62,832 nucleotides of DNA, from positions 1-62,832 of the forward strand of contig NZ_VTUZ01000052.1 in assembly GCF_008369935.1 (NCBI RefSeq), read 5' to 3'. The notes below the pieces were generated by a model, which saw only the letters and a program-made list of their open reading frames with translations, was not told the DNA's origin and ran no database searches. A program made the position numbers and the translations under genes. This DNA is from Paraburkholderia panacisoli (GTDB lineage Bacteria; Pseudomonadota; Gammaproteobacteria; Burkholderiales; Burkholderiaceae). This document shows positions 8,792 to 18,825 of this stretch, piece after piece. Each line of letters starts with the position of its first letter. Position 1 is the stretch's first letter.

Positions 8792-9436
8792 ATGCGAAAG
8801 ACAAAATCCACCCTGGCTCGCCGGATGCTGCTTGAGCGCTATAGCCGCGTCGCCGACGGTATCGCACTGCTGTTTTTCCCCTACGTCGAAGTCGTCATTC
8901 ACGACCTTCACAGCCAGACGGTCGCGCACATCGCGAACAATCTGTCGAAGCGGGAGTTGGGCGACGACTCCGCGCTGGAAGAGATCGATCACGTCGCGCA
9001 GCCCGGCAACATCGGTCCCTACGAGAAGATCAACTGGGATGGCCGGCGCATGCGCTGTGTCAGCACGGTGTTGTTCGACGACGCCGGCGTGGCCTCGGGC
9101 GTGATGTGCATCAACTACAACATCGCCGTGTTCGAGGAAGTGAAGCACGTGATCGATCTCGTGATTTCGGGCGCGGGCATCGTGAAGCAACCGGAGGAGC
9201 TGTTCAAGGACGACTGGCAGGAGCGCATCAACACTTTCCTGCACGGCTGGCTTCAGGAACGGCAGCTGGCGCTCAACTCGCTGACACGCGATCACCGGCG
9301 TGAACTCGTCGCCGCGCTGTGGGCCGAGGGCGCTTTCAAGGGCAAGAGCGCGGCGAACTATGTCGCGAACGTGTTGGGGATGGGCCGCGCGACCGTCTAT
9401 CAGCACATTCGGGATTTGCGCGACAGCGCGCAGTAG
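8792..9436 (+). CDS. YheO/DauR-like transcriptional regulator (PAS-like + HTH)
   Basis: 214-residue regulator of the YheO/DauR family. A PAS-like sensor domain covers residues 10-125 (FPYVEVVIHDLHSQTVAHIANN, NLSKRELGDDSALE, GVMCINYNI), and a C-terminal helix-turn-helix covers about 165-210 (AANYVANVLGMGRATVYQHIRDL). In Pseudomonas aeruginosa, DauR represses dauBA and responds to D-arginine. Here it follows the DauB-like gene by 93 bases and probably controls both divergent transcripts. The start at 8792 was chosen because family homology begins there; an in-frame ATG at 8708 would add 28 atypical residues. Confidence 0.85.
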   Translation: MRKTKSTLARRMLLERYSRVADGIALLFFPYVEVVIHDLHSQTVAHIANNLSKRELGDDSALEEIDHVAQPGNIGPYEKINWDGRRMRCVSTVLFDDAGVASGVMCINYNIAVFEEVKHVIDLVISGAGIVKQPEELFKDDWQERINTFLHGWLQERQLALNSLTRDHRRELVAALWAEGAFKGKSAANYVANVLGMGRATVYQHIRDLRDSAQ

Positions 9437-9757
9437 GGGCGCGCAGAGTAAGGGCGCGCAGTAAGGGCGAATAGGCTGGCCGCCGCTCGCGGCATCACGC
9501 CTTGCGCGCCGACGGCATCCAATCCCGCGCCACGGCATTTAGTCGCCGGTACCTTCCCGACACTGGGGAATGCCTGAACTTGAGCCGCCGCTCCCCCGCG
9601 TCGTAAAATCGTGGCACATCGGTTTTCGGGGTCCAGCAATGCGTCTGGTTTCTCTTTGCGATTACCGTCACAAAACCTTGCGGCGCCTCGCGCCCTTGCC
9701 GCCAGCCTCGCGCGATGGGGCCCGCGGCGGCCGTGCATTTATCACCCGATCCGCGCC
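9437..9757. other. 321-base intergenic region without a recognised gene
   Basis: Just after the regulator stop there is a short imperfect tandem duplication, GCGCGCAG(AG)TAAGGG repeated between about 9428 and 9470. The remainder should hold the promoter of the sugar ABC operon, but no clear -35/-10 pair or operator was identified. Confidence 0.4.
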
Positions 9758-11272
<1,515 letters not shown>

Positions 11273-11286
11273 GCCGAGAGATCGAT

Positions 11287-12312
11287 ATGACATTGCCCAC
11301 GGATAGTTCGGCGCTTGCAAGACAGGGACGCTCTGCGGCCCTGAGAGCGCGCGTCTTTTCGCCGACCGCGCTGCAAAAGCTGCTCGCCTTTGCGAGCCTG
11401 ATCCTGCTGCTGATCTTTTTCAGCTTCGCTTCGCCGGCGTTCATGCAAATGGACAACATGCTCGGCATTTTGCAGGCGACGGCGGTCAACGGCGTGCTCG
11501 CGATTGCCTGCACGTTCGTGATCATCACCGGCGGCATCGACTTGTCGGTCGGCACGCTGATGACCTTCACGGCGGTGATCTGCGGCGTGTTCCTCACGTT
11601 CTGGCATTTGCCGATGTGGATCGGCGTGCTCGCCGCGATCGGCACGGGCGCGATCTGCGGGACCATTTCAGGCACCCTTACGGCGAAGATGAAAATACCG
11701 CCGTTCATCGCTACTTTGGGCATGATGATGCTGCTCAAAGGACTCTCGCTAGTCGTGTCGGCCGACAAGCCGATCTATTTCACCGACACCGAAAACTTCT
11801 ACCGGATCTCGCAGGATTCGCTGATCGGCTATGTCGTGCCGAACCTGCCCATTCCGAACGCGGTCCTGATTCTGTTTTTCCTGGCGGTGGCGAGTTCGAT
11901 CACGCTCAATCGCACGGCGCTTGGGCGCTACACCTTCGCGCTCGGCAGCAACGAAGAAGCCGTGCGCCTGTCCGGCGTCAATGTCGATCGCTGGAAGATC
12001 GCGATTTACGGGCTGAGCGGAGCGATCTGCGGCGTCGCCGGGCTGCTGATCGCGTCGCGCCTGAATTCGGCCCAGCCGGCGCTCGGCCAGGGTTACGAAC
12101 TCGAAGCGATTGCCGCCGTGGTGATCGGCGGCACGTCCCTCAGCGGCGGCTCGGGCACGATTCTCGGCACGATCATCGGCGCGTTCATCATGAGCGTGCT
12201 GACCAACGGCCTGCGTATCATGTCCGTCGCTCAGGAATGGCAGATCGTGGTGACGGGTCTCATCATCATTCTCGCGGTCTACGCCGACATTCTGCGGCGC
12301 AGAAGGGGCTGA
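11287..12312 (+). CDS. Sugar ABC transporter, permease (RbsC-like)
   Basis: 341-residue CUT2-family inner-membrane permease with about eight to ten hydrophobic segments. Recognisable blocks are IACTFVIITGGIDLSVGTLM, RTALGRYTFALGSNEEAVRLSGV (the ATPase-contact region) and AAVVIGGTSLSGGSGTI. The ATG at 11287 has GAGAG upstream. A GTG at 11269 overlaps the ATPase stop codon (GTGA) and is a credible alternative that would couple translation and add six residues. Confidence 0.9.
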   Translation: MTLPTDSSALARQGRSAALRARVFSPTALQKLLAFASLILLLIFFSFASPAFMQMDNMLGILQATAVNGVLAIACTFVIITGGIDLSVGTLMTFTAVICGVFLTFWHLPMWIGVLAAIGTGAICGTISGTLTAKMKIPPFIATLGMMMLLKGLSLVVSADKPIYFTDTENFYRISQDSLIGYVVPNLPIPNAVLILFFLAVASSITLNRTALGRYTFALGSNEEAVRLSGVNVDRWKIAIYGLSGAICGVAGLLIASRLNSAQPALGQGYELEAIAAVVIGGTSLSGGSGTILGTIIGAFIMSVLTNGLRIMSVAQEWQIVVTGLIIILAVYADILRRRRG

Positions 12313-12399
12313 CGCCGCGCCGACACCACCAAAACGGGGAGCGCCACAAGGTTTCCCAACGACTGAAGGTTGCTGGTCCACCTTAGGAGGAGAAAATCC

Positions 12400-13341
12400 A
12401 TGTTGAATAAAAGAATACTCGGTGTCGTGGTCGGCCTGGGCGCACTCGTTGGCGGGGCGAATCTCGCGTATGCGGATGAGGCGTACATCCCGCTCATTTC
12501 GAAGGGCTTCCAGCATCAGTTCTGGCAGGCCGTCAAAGCCGGCGCCGAGCAATCGGCGAAGGAACACAGCGTGAGGATCACGTTCGAGGGGCCCGAAACC
12601 GAGGCGATGGTCGACAAGCAGATCGACATGCTGTCGGCTGCGCTCGCCAAGAAGCCGCAGGCGCTCGGCATCGCCGCGCTCGACAGCAAGGCGGCGATCC
12701 CGCTTCTGAAGCGGGCGCAGGCCGCCAAGATGCCGGTCATCGCGTTCGACTCCGGCGTGGACAGCGACATTCCGCTGACCACCTGCTCGACCGACAACCT
12801 TGCCGCCGCCGCGCTCGCCGCCGACAAGATGGCCGAGGCGATCGGCAATTCCGGCGAAGTCGGCGTGATCGTTCACGACCAGACCAGCCGCACCGGCATT
12901 GATCGCCGCGACGGCTTCGTGAACCAGATGAAGGCGAAGCATCCGAACGTGAAGATCGTCTCCATCCAGTATGGCGGCGGCGACCATCTGAAGTCAGCGG
13001 AAATCGCCAAGGCGATGATTCAGGCCAATCCAAACCTGAAGGGCATTTTCGGCGCCAATGAAGGCTCGGCGGAAGGCGCGGCGATCGGCGTCAGGGAATC
13101 GGGCAAGAAACTCGTGCTGATCGGCTTCGACTCCGGCAAGGAACAGAAAGCGGACATCACGTCCGGTCTGATGCTCGGCGCGATCACGCAGAATCCGGTC
13201 GGCATCGGCAAGTGCGTGGTCGACTCGGCGGTGACGGCGTTGAAGGGCGGCAAGCTGCCCACGAAAATCGACACGGGCTTCTTCTGGTACGACAAGACCA
13301 ACATGACCGATCCGAAGATCGCCGCCGTGCTCTACGATTGA
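12400..13341 (+). CDS. Sugar ABC transporter, periplasmic binding protein (RbsB-like)
   Basis: 313-residue Peripla_BP_4 protein. A signal peptide covers residues 1-24 (ending NLAYA), preceded by a very strong ribosome-binding site (TAGGAGGAG). The mature protein has a type I binding-protein fold with RTGIDRRDGFVNQM, GIFGANEGSAEGAAIGV and LIGFDSGKEQ, where the sugar-binding Asp/Asn/Arg residues normally lie. It ends the transporter part of the operon. A terminator-like hairpin (13364-13398) separates it from the dehydratase gene, so that gene may be read at a lower level. Confidence 0.9.
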   Translation: MLNKRILGVVVGLGALVGGANLAYADEAYIPLISKGFQHQFWQAVKAGAEQSAKEHSVRITFEGPETEAMVDKQIDMLSAALAKKPQALGIAALDSKAAIPLLKRAQAAKMPVIAFDSGVDSDIPLTTCSTDNLAAAALAADKMAEAIGNSGEVGVIVHDQTSRTGIDRRDGFVNQMKAKHPNVKIVSIQYGGGDHLKSAEIAKAMIQANPNLKGIFGANEGSAEGAAIGVRESGKKLVLIGFDSGKEQKADITSGLMLGAITQNPVGIGKCVVDSAVTALKGGKLPTKIDTGFFWYDKTNMTDPKIAAVLYD

Positions 13342-13363
13342 CCATCGCCGTGCCTATGTGATG

Positions 13364-13398
13364 AAAGAAGAGGGGCGCGTAGCGCTTCCTCTTCTTTT
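13364..13398 (+). terminator. Intrinsic terminator after the sugar-binding-protein gene
   Basis: Near-perfect hairpin with AAGAAGAGG...GCGC (from about 13365) pairing with GCGC...CCTCTTCTT and ending in TTTT at 13395-13398. It lies 23 bases after the binding-protein stop. It probably works as an attenuator because the related dehydratase gene follows. Confidence 0.7.
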
Positions 13399-13528
13399 CA
13401 TTGGCGACTCGCGGCGACACAGGCGGATATGGGCCAACACAGCCCGCCATTTCAGTTGCAACGCAACAAACCGGTCCGCCTTCGCTGCCAGGCGGAAGTC
13501 GATCGCTGCCGACCAGGAGCGTGTTCAG

Positions 13529-14827
13529 ATGACCACGATCACCAGGCTGTCCGTGCGGGACATCCGCTTTCCGACCTCGCGTTCACTCGATGGCTCCGAT
13601 GCAATGAACGCCGCGCCGGACTACTCCGCGACCTACGTGACGCTCGAAACGGATGCGCCCGACGCACTCACGGGCCACGGCCTTACCTTCACGATCGGGC
13701 GGGGCAACGAGATCTGCGTGAGCGCGGCCCACGCGCTGGCCCCGCTGGTGGTCGGCAAGACGCTCGAGGACATCGCCGCGAACATGGGCGCGTTCTGGCG
13801 CGCGCTGACATCCGACAGCCAGTTGCGCTGGATCGGCCCGGACAAGGGCGCGATTCATCTGGCGACGGCGGCTGTCGTGAATGCGGTGTGGGACCTGTGG
13901 GCCAAAGCAGAAGGCAAGCCGGTCTGGCAGCTGCTGGTCGACATGAGCCCGGAAGAACTCGTGCGGTGTCTCGACTTCCGCTACGTGACCGACGCGATCA
14001 CGCCGCATGAAGCGATTGCGCTGCTGCACCGTCACGCGAAGACCCGCGGCGAACGCGAAAAGGACATGCGCGCACACGGCTATCCGGCGTACACGACATC
14101 GGCAGGCTGGCTCGGCTACGACGACGACAAGATCCGCCGGCTCGCGCGTGAAGGCGTCGCGCAGGGTTGGACGCATTTCAAGCAGAAGGTGGGCGGCAAC
14201 CTCGAAGAAGACATGCGGCGCGCGCGCATCCTGCGCGAAGAAATCGGCGCGGACCGCAAGCTGATGATGGACGCGAACCAGGTGTGGGATGTCGATGAAG
14301 CGGTGGCGAACATGCGGCGTCTTGCGGAGTTCGATCCGTGGTGGATCGAGGAACCCACTAGCCCGGACGACATCCTCGGGCATGCGGCTATCCGCCAGCG
14401 CCTGCGGCCGATCGGCGTGGCGACCGGCGAGCATTGCCACAACCGCGTGATGTTCAAGCAACTGCTGCAGGCGCAGGCGATCGACTTCTGCCAGGTGGAT
14501 AGCTGCCGCCTCGGCGGTCTGAACGAAGTGATCGTCGTGCTGCTGATGGCGGCGAAGTTCGGCGTGCCGGTGTGTCCGCATGCGGGCGGCGTCGGGTTGT
14601 GCGAGTACGTGCAGCACATTTCGCTATTCGACTACATCTGCGTGTCGGCTTCGCTGGAAAACCGCGTGCTCGAATACGTGGATCATCTGCATGAGCACTT
14701 CGTCGATCCGGTCGTGATTCGCAACGGCCGTTATATGCCGCCGGAGCGTCCGGGTTACAGCATCGAAATGCATGCGGCCTCGCTCGACCAGCACAGCTTT
14801 CCCGATGGGCCGGTCTGGCGGGTCTGA
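13529..14827 (+). CDS. L-fuconate dehydratase (enolase superfamily)
   Basis: 432-residue mandelate-racemase-subgroup enzyme that dehydrates L-fuconate to 2-keto-3-deoxy-L-fuconate. The KxK pair falls at Lys218/Lys220, metal ligands at Asp248 (MMDAN), Glu274 (WWIEEP) and Glu301 (ATGEH), and the catalytic His351 is in VCPHAGGVGLCEYVQH. These positions coincide with those I recall for characterised Xanthomonas FucD, which makes the assignment strong. The ATG at 13529 follows CAGGAGCG. It lies behind an RbsABC-type importer, so the locus probably takes up and begins catabolism of L-fucose or L-fuconate; the other pathway genes are not in this window. Confidence 0.93.
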   Translation: MTTITRLSVRDIRFPTSRSLDGSDAMNAAPDYSATYVTLETDAPDALTGHGLTFTIGRGNEICVSAAHALAPLVVGKTLEDIAANMGAFWRALTSDSQLRWIGPDKGAIHLATAAVVNAVWDLWAKAEGKPVWQLLVDMSPEELVRCLDFRYVTDAITPHEAIALLHRHAKTRGEREKDMRAHGYPAYTTSAGWLGYDDDKIRRLAREGVAQGWTHFKQKVGGNLEEDMRRARILREEIGADRKLMMDANQVWDVDEAVANMRRLAEFDPWWIEEPTSPDDILGHAAIRQRLRPIGVATGEHCHNRVMFKQLLQAQAIDFCQVDSCRLGGLNEVIVVLLMAAKFGVPVCPHAGGVGLCEYVQHISLFDYICVSASLENRVLEYVDHLHEHFVDPVVIRNGRYMPPERPGYSIEMHAASLDQHSFPDGPVWRV

Positions 14828-14842
14828 GAGCGCATGCGCCGG

Positions 14843-14865
14843 GCCGCGGGTTCGCGACCCGCGGC
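14843..14865. terminator. Candidate bidirectional terminator between convergent genes
   Basis: Perfect 9-bp stem GCCGCGGGT / ACCCGCGGC with loop TCGCG, between the convergent fuconate dehydratase and alpha/beta-hydrolase genes. There is no long U-tract on either side, so termination is inferred from placement. Confidence 0.45.
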
Positions 14866-14892
14866 GCGCCTTTCGCGTTCAGCCGCGCAGCG

Positions 14893-16836
14893 TCACGACG
14901 ACGTGGGATCGAATGAACCGCGTCGGCCGCGCACGCGAACGTTTGGTTGCTCTTCGTGAGATGTGTCGCCGGCTTTTGCGGCCGCGAACGCCTGATGGAA
15001 AAACGTTTCGCACAACGCCGCAACCTGCTGCCGCGCCACGCGGTTCAACACTTCGTGATCCATGTTCGGGATCACCATCGCGCGGGCGTGCGCCAGCTTG
15101 TTGAGGCGGCGTCCGCCCGGGCCGAAGTGCATGCGCAACTCGTCCAGCCCGCGATCCAGGGGGCTGAATAGCAGCTGGACACGCACGCCCCGCGCGTCGA
15201 GATCTTTCATTCGCCGCCGGGCGCGGGAGCCTCGATTCCCAGCGTTGCCGTTTGCGTCTCCGGCCAAAGCCGCGGCGTTGCTGACGAAAGCGTCCATCGC
15301 ATAGCGCGACAGCGTGCGCAACACCGGCCGCAAGCCGACCTCACCGCGCAGCACCTGCGCCCATTTGCGCACGCGCAGCATCGCCCGGAAGTGGGCGCGC
15401 GTCGAGCCCGAGCCAATCTTGAGCGCGTCGCACATCCTGAAGTCCACCGGAAACTCGAAGCGCTGAAGGTTGACCAGCAGCATCGCCGAAACGGAGGGAT
15501 TTTTCTCGGCGACTTGAAGGCTCAGATACGCGCCCGAGCAAATGCCGAACACGGCGACGCGCGGATGCCCTCTGTCGACAGCCCAATCGACGGCCAGCGA
15601 CGTATCGTCGGCGAGCTGCTCGTAACTGAGCAGGGACGGGTTGACCACCGTGTGGGCGTGGGGGCTGTCGCCGATGCCATGCGGGTCGACTCGCAGTGAG
15701 GCGATGCCGGCGCGCGCCAGCGAGCGGGCGAGTTCGACGTTAAAGCGCCCGTCGCCGACATGGTGCGTCGTCCCCGTATTGGCGATGACGACCAGCGGCG
15801 CGCGCTCGCGACGGCCCCCCGGTTCGCACAGGAATCCGAACAAACGTCCGTCGGCAAGCTGCACCGGTGTTTCGACAACGCCGCTCGAATCGCTCAAATC
15901 GGATGGCCGTCTCGACGGGAAAGGGAGAATCGCCGCGTCGGATGCAGCACGGGGCAACGGCGCGGATGATTCCGCAAACTCGCGGGCGAACCATGCTTCG
16001 ACGGAACCGAGCGTTGCCTGCGGCAGCGTTGCCATCCACGCTGGCTGCAGCGCCAGCGCGTATTCGGGGAACGGCAACGAATCGACCTGAGCACCCAGCT
16101 TGCCATACACGTCCGCCAACTCGTGACTCGCCCCCTGACCGGCCGTGTGCACGATCAACAGTTTGGCCGCCGGTGGCGTGCTGGCCCGGCGCAAGTCATG
16201 TTTCGCAATCTCGTCGATGGCGGCGCGGCTGAAGCGATGTCCGAGCACGTCGAACGCATCGGCGGGCGCTACGTCGTTGCGCACGTCGTGAGCAACCTTG
16301 TCCAGCCACGTGCGGTGTAGCGCGGTCATTTCACGCACGAACTGCCGCCCGCCGACAACCGGCGCGATCAGCCCCACGGCATCCACCGACGCCGCCCGCG
16401 CGGCCTGCGCGGCCACCATCGCGCCGAAGCGGAAGCCGACCAGCGCGACACGCTCGACGCCTGTCGCATGCTTGAGAAAACTCACGGCCTCGACGGCTTC
16501 GTCCACCCAGCGGCTCGGTTCGACGAGCCCGCCGATATCGATCGAGTCGCCGGTGCCGGCATAGTCGAATCTCAGTACTGCGAAGCCCCGCGCCGCGAGG
16601 CGGTCGGTCAGCGATCGCAAGGTCTGATGCAGCCACAGCGCTTCATGTCCGAGTGGACCGCAGAGCACGATGCCTGACCGGCCATTTTCGCCGGCGGCTG
16701 GAAGCGGCTCGTAAAGCCAACCGAAATGGCCGCCGAAATCGACGGGGTGCATTTTGTAGTTCGGCGTATTCGTCTCGTTCTCCTCGCTGCGGCTCACACT
16801 CGCCGCCTCGGAGAACCTTTCCGGTGCCTGTGTCAT
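14893..16836 (-). CDS. Two-domain alpha/beta-hydrolase-fold protein without serine nucleophiles
   Basis: About 647 residues with two alpha/beta-hydrolase domains in tandem. Domain 1 (about residues 25-280) has FGWLYEP, VLCGPLGHEALW, RFDYAGTGDS and, where GxSxG should be, GFRFG. Domain 2 (about 315-600) has FGFLCEPGG, VIANTGTTHHVGDGR, RVDPHGIGDS and GICSG at the nucleophile elbow. Serine is therefore replaced by Arg and Cys. I recall similar elbows in the separate 'hydrolase 1' and 'hydrolase 2' proteins of exosortase A polysaccharide systems; no exosortase is seen here. The true start is uncertain: 16836 was chosen, with 16926 and a Met nearer HPVDFGGHF as alternatives. Substrate unknown. Confidence 0.7.
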   Translation of the reverse strand: MTQAPERFSEAASVSRSEENETNTPNYKMHPVDFGGHFGWLYEPLPAAGENGRSGIVLCGPLGHEALWLHQTLRSLTDRLAARGFAVLRFDYAGTGDSIDIGGLVEPSRWVDEAVEAVSFLKHATGVERVALVGFRFGAMVAAQAARAASVDAVGLIAPVVGGRQFVREMTALHRTWLDKVAHDVRNDVAPADAFDVLGHRFSRAAIDEIAKHDLRRASTPPAAKLLIVHTAGQGASHELADVYGKLGAQVDSLPFPEYALALQPAWMATLPQATLGSVEAWFAREFAESSAPLPRAASDAAILPFPSRRPSDLSDSSGVVETPVQLADGRLFGFLCEPGGRRERAPLVVIANTGTTHHVGDGRFNVELARSLARAGIASLRVDPHGIGDSPHAHTVVNPSLLSYEQLADDTSLAVDWAVDRGHPRVAVFGICSGAYLSLQVAEKNPSVSAMLLVNLQRFEFPVDFRMCDALKIGSGSTRAHFRAMLRVRKWAQVLRGEVGLRPVLRTLSRYAMDAFVSNAAALAGDANGNAGNRGSRARRRMKDLDARGVRVQLLFSPLDRGLDELRMHFGPGGRRLNKLAHARAMVIPNMDHEVLNRVARQQVAALCETFFHQAFAAAKAGDTSHEEQPNVRVRGRRGSFDPTSS

Positions 16837-17079
16837 GTTGTCTTTTTGGACATCGCGTGTGGGCCTATTAGGCGATACCCCCAAGTCGACTGTCCGTGCG
16901 CTTGCGCACATGGCGGCGAGTGACATTTACCAGCCTCTGGCCGGCTTGAACGCGGCTGGTTGATGGAGGTTGACGGCTTGCTCAATGGAACCTGGTATTT
17001 GGGTTAGAAGCATCTATTTGAGCGCCGGGTCAACTGCTTCGTACTGCACTTCGCGAAGCGGGGTCGCCGCCGTGAGACA

Positions 17080-17275
17080 GACGTCTTACTGCGGTGCTCG
17101 GGGCAGTTGTCCGAAGCGGTCCAACAGAACACCGACAATACGCGTGGCGCCAGGGAACTCGCATTGGACTCGACGGGCGTCGCGGATACGGGCAGTGACG
17201 TCGTCGAGGCGATGGTCGTCACCGTCGAGCGCATCCACGGCAACTCACGCGAGATGCGCGTAAAGTTTCTCGCCT
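17080..17275 (+). pseudogene. Possible eroded remnant of a methyl-accepting chemotaxis protein gene
   Basis: A plus-strand frame around 17098-17270 reads QLSEAVQQNTDN, then GARELALDSTGVADTGSDVV and TVERIHGNSREM. This resembles the conserved signalling-helix region of Burkholderia MCPs (EQLTATVRQNADNARQANQLA...VV..VV.TM..I..SS). Flanking sequence is not recognisable in any frame and the reading runs into tandem octamers. No start, HAMP domain or downstream hairpin tip remains. The resemblance is by eye only. Confidence 0.45.
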
Positions 17276-17336
17276 CTTCGCCTCTTCGCCTCTTCGCCTC
17301 TTCGCCTCTTCGCCTCTTCGCCTCTTCGCCTCTTCG
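17273..17336. repeat. Eight perfect tandem copies of an 8-bp unit
   Basis: CCTCTTCG repeated eight times without interruption, with a degenerate partial unit before it. The unit length is not a multiple of three and no recognised gene spans it. The simple sequence suggests slipped-strand expansion. Confidence 0.95.
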
Positions 17337-17651
17337 CCAACGAGCCGGATTGGCGTGTTTCGCATAGGGTCGCAAATAAAATTCAAAGCGAAAATGCTGC
17401 GCGTATTACCGTCAATAACAGCGATAGACAAAACAATAAGCATAATTAAGCGACTGCGATTCTTAATTACGCCGTTTCAAGCATTCGCATTGCCAACTCG
17501 AGTACGCATGGCAAACGTTTGCGCGGGTTAATTTACGCGAAAATAGTCGATTCAGCATATCTGGGCGCCGCGCGCTGCCCAAGCGCCGCGGCCCACTCGG
17601 CACAAGGCTTCGGAGAGCGGACCAAGGAAAGATCGCGCGATGCACTTGCAG

Positions 17652-17680
17652 TTGACACAATACTTTTGTAGCGCTAATTC
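17652..17680 (+). promoter_or_regulatory. Candidate sigma-70 promoter facing the T6SS cluster
   Basis: Consensus -35 TTGACA, 17-base spacer, weak -10 TAATTC, in AT-rich DNA on the plus strand. The long leader to tssB at 18210 makes its role uncertain. Confidence 0.3.
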
Positions 17681-18209
17681 ATTAGTACTTTTCAGCGTTT
17701 GCTGCAGAAAATAAGGAAAAGAAAACCTGTCGCTAAAGCGCCAAAAAATATGGTCAGACATAGCAAAAATTTCTTTCCAAAATTGAGACACCTAGTCAAT
17801 AATGCCCGTAAGAGACAGGTACGATCTCGTCGCTGTCGAGCTTCGATAAGTACCGCAAACTCAAGCAATAGAAAGATCGAAAAGAGATTCAGACCAATCC
17901 ATAGATGAAGGAACCGTCGCGCACGTGACCGGCGTGCGCCGTCTGCCGACCAGCATTCACAATATTCGCGAGCCGATGTGCGACGGGGTGCGCATTGGTT
18001 TGCCAACGACGCCGAGCACACAATGTGGGCGCACCTTCATGTGCCGCCCTGCCTACTTGCGTGTGAGCGGCGCCGACGTCGGGACGTAGCGCGTCCTTAC
18101 TGCATCAAACCTATCCCCGCCTTTTTGTTGCACCTGAATCGAGTCAGGGGCGTGCCGCTTGACGCCTTGTCAAAACGTATTTCGAGTTCTCTTTATCTCG
18201 GGGAAGTTC

Positions 18210-18773
18210 ATGTCCAATAGTTTGCAGAAATGGGTTGGCCGCAATCGGCCGCCGCGCGTCCAGATCACGTACGACGTCGAGCTCGGCGGCGCTATCGAAA
18301 AGCGTGAGTTGCCGATGGTAGTCGGTCTGCTGGCGGATCTGTCCGGCCAGCCGGCTACGCCGCTGCCCAAGCTGAAAGAGCGCCGTTTTGTCGAAATCGA
18401 TCGCGACAACTTCGACGAGATCATGAGCAAGATCGCGCCGCGTCTCGATCTGTCGGTGCCGGATACGCTCAAGGGCGAAGGCAATCTGAAGGTCGAGCTG
18501 AAGTTCGAACAGTTCTCGGACTTTCACCCGGAGAGCCTCGTGCGTCAGGTGCCGCGTCTCGCGAAGCTGCTCGAAGCGCGTCAGCAACTGCGCGACCTGC
18601 TCGCGAAGCTCGACGGCAATGACGAACTGGACTCGATGCTCGAGCGCATCGTGCAGAACTCGGAAGAGCTGAAGAAGCTGCAAAGCCAGGCCCACGCCGG
18701 CGATGCGGCCTCCGCACAGCAAGCTGGCGAAGCCGTAGCAGCGCCCGCGACGGAAGACACGCCGTCCGCGTGA
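18210..18773 (+). CDS. tssB: T6SS contractile sheath small subunit TssB
   Basis: 187-residue VipA/IglA-family protein that assembles with TssC into the contractile sheath of the T6SS. The N-terminus SLQKWVGRNRPPRVQITYDV and the GAIEKRELPMVVGLLADLSG segment are diagnostic. The ATG at 18210 has GGGGAAG just upstream; an in-frame start at 18159 is less likely. First gene of the cluster, 52 bases before tssC. The C-terminal 30 residues are Ala-rich and probably disordered. Confidence 0.96.
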   Translation: MSNSLQKWVGRNRPPRVQITYDVELGGAIEKRELPMVVGLLADLSGQPATPLPKLKERRFVEIDRDNFDEIMSKIAPRLDLSVPDTLKGEGNLKVELKFEQFSDFHPESLVRQVPRLAKLLEARQQLRDLLAKLDGNDELDSMLERIVQNSEELKKLQSQAHAGDAASAQQAGEAVAAPATEDTPSA

Positions 18774-18825
18774 CGGCCCCATTTCAGCGTCACTGACGCG
18801 ACACTTCTCCTCAGGATTGATCCAG

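Larger units (their letters stand above)
16927..18209. other. Gene-poor, partly AT-rich region upstream of the T6SS cluster
   Basis: About 1.28 kb with no confident gene. It holds the MCP-like remnant and the octamer array, then from about 17345 to 17900 a clearly AT-rich stretch unlike the GC-rich surroundings. A minus-strand frame at 17692-18021 could encode a 109-residue protein with two hydrophobic segments, but start, codon use and ribosome-binding site are not convincing. A sigma-70-like pair TTGACA (17652-17657), 17-base spacer, TAATTC (17675-17680) points toward the T6SS genes but is about 530 bases from tssB. Confidence 0.5.

Noticed and set aside
17273..17336. CRISPR array
   Set aside because: Units are 8 bp and contiguous with no spacers; no cas genes are present.
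17219..17443. Charged repeat protein (EEAKRRRG repeats) on the minus strand
   Set aside because: The repeats are just the octamer DNA array read in frame; no ribosome-binding site or flanking coding signal.
17692..18021. Small two-helix membrane protein on the minus strand
   Set aside because: Hydrophobic segments occur but the N-terminal half is Arg/Ser/Ala noise, no ribosome-binding site is seen, and AT-rich DNA readily yields such frames.
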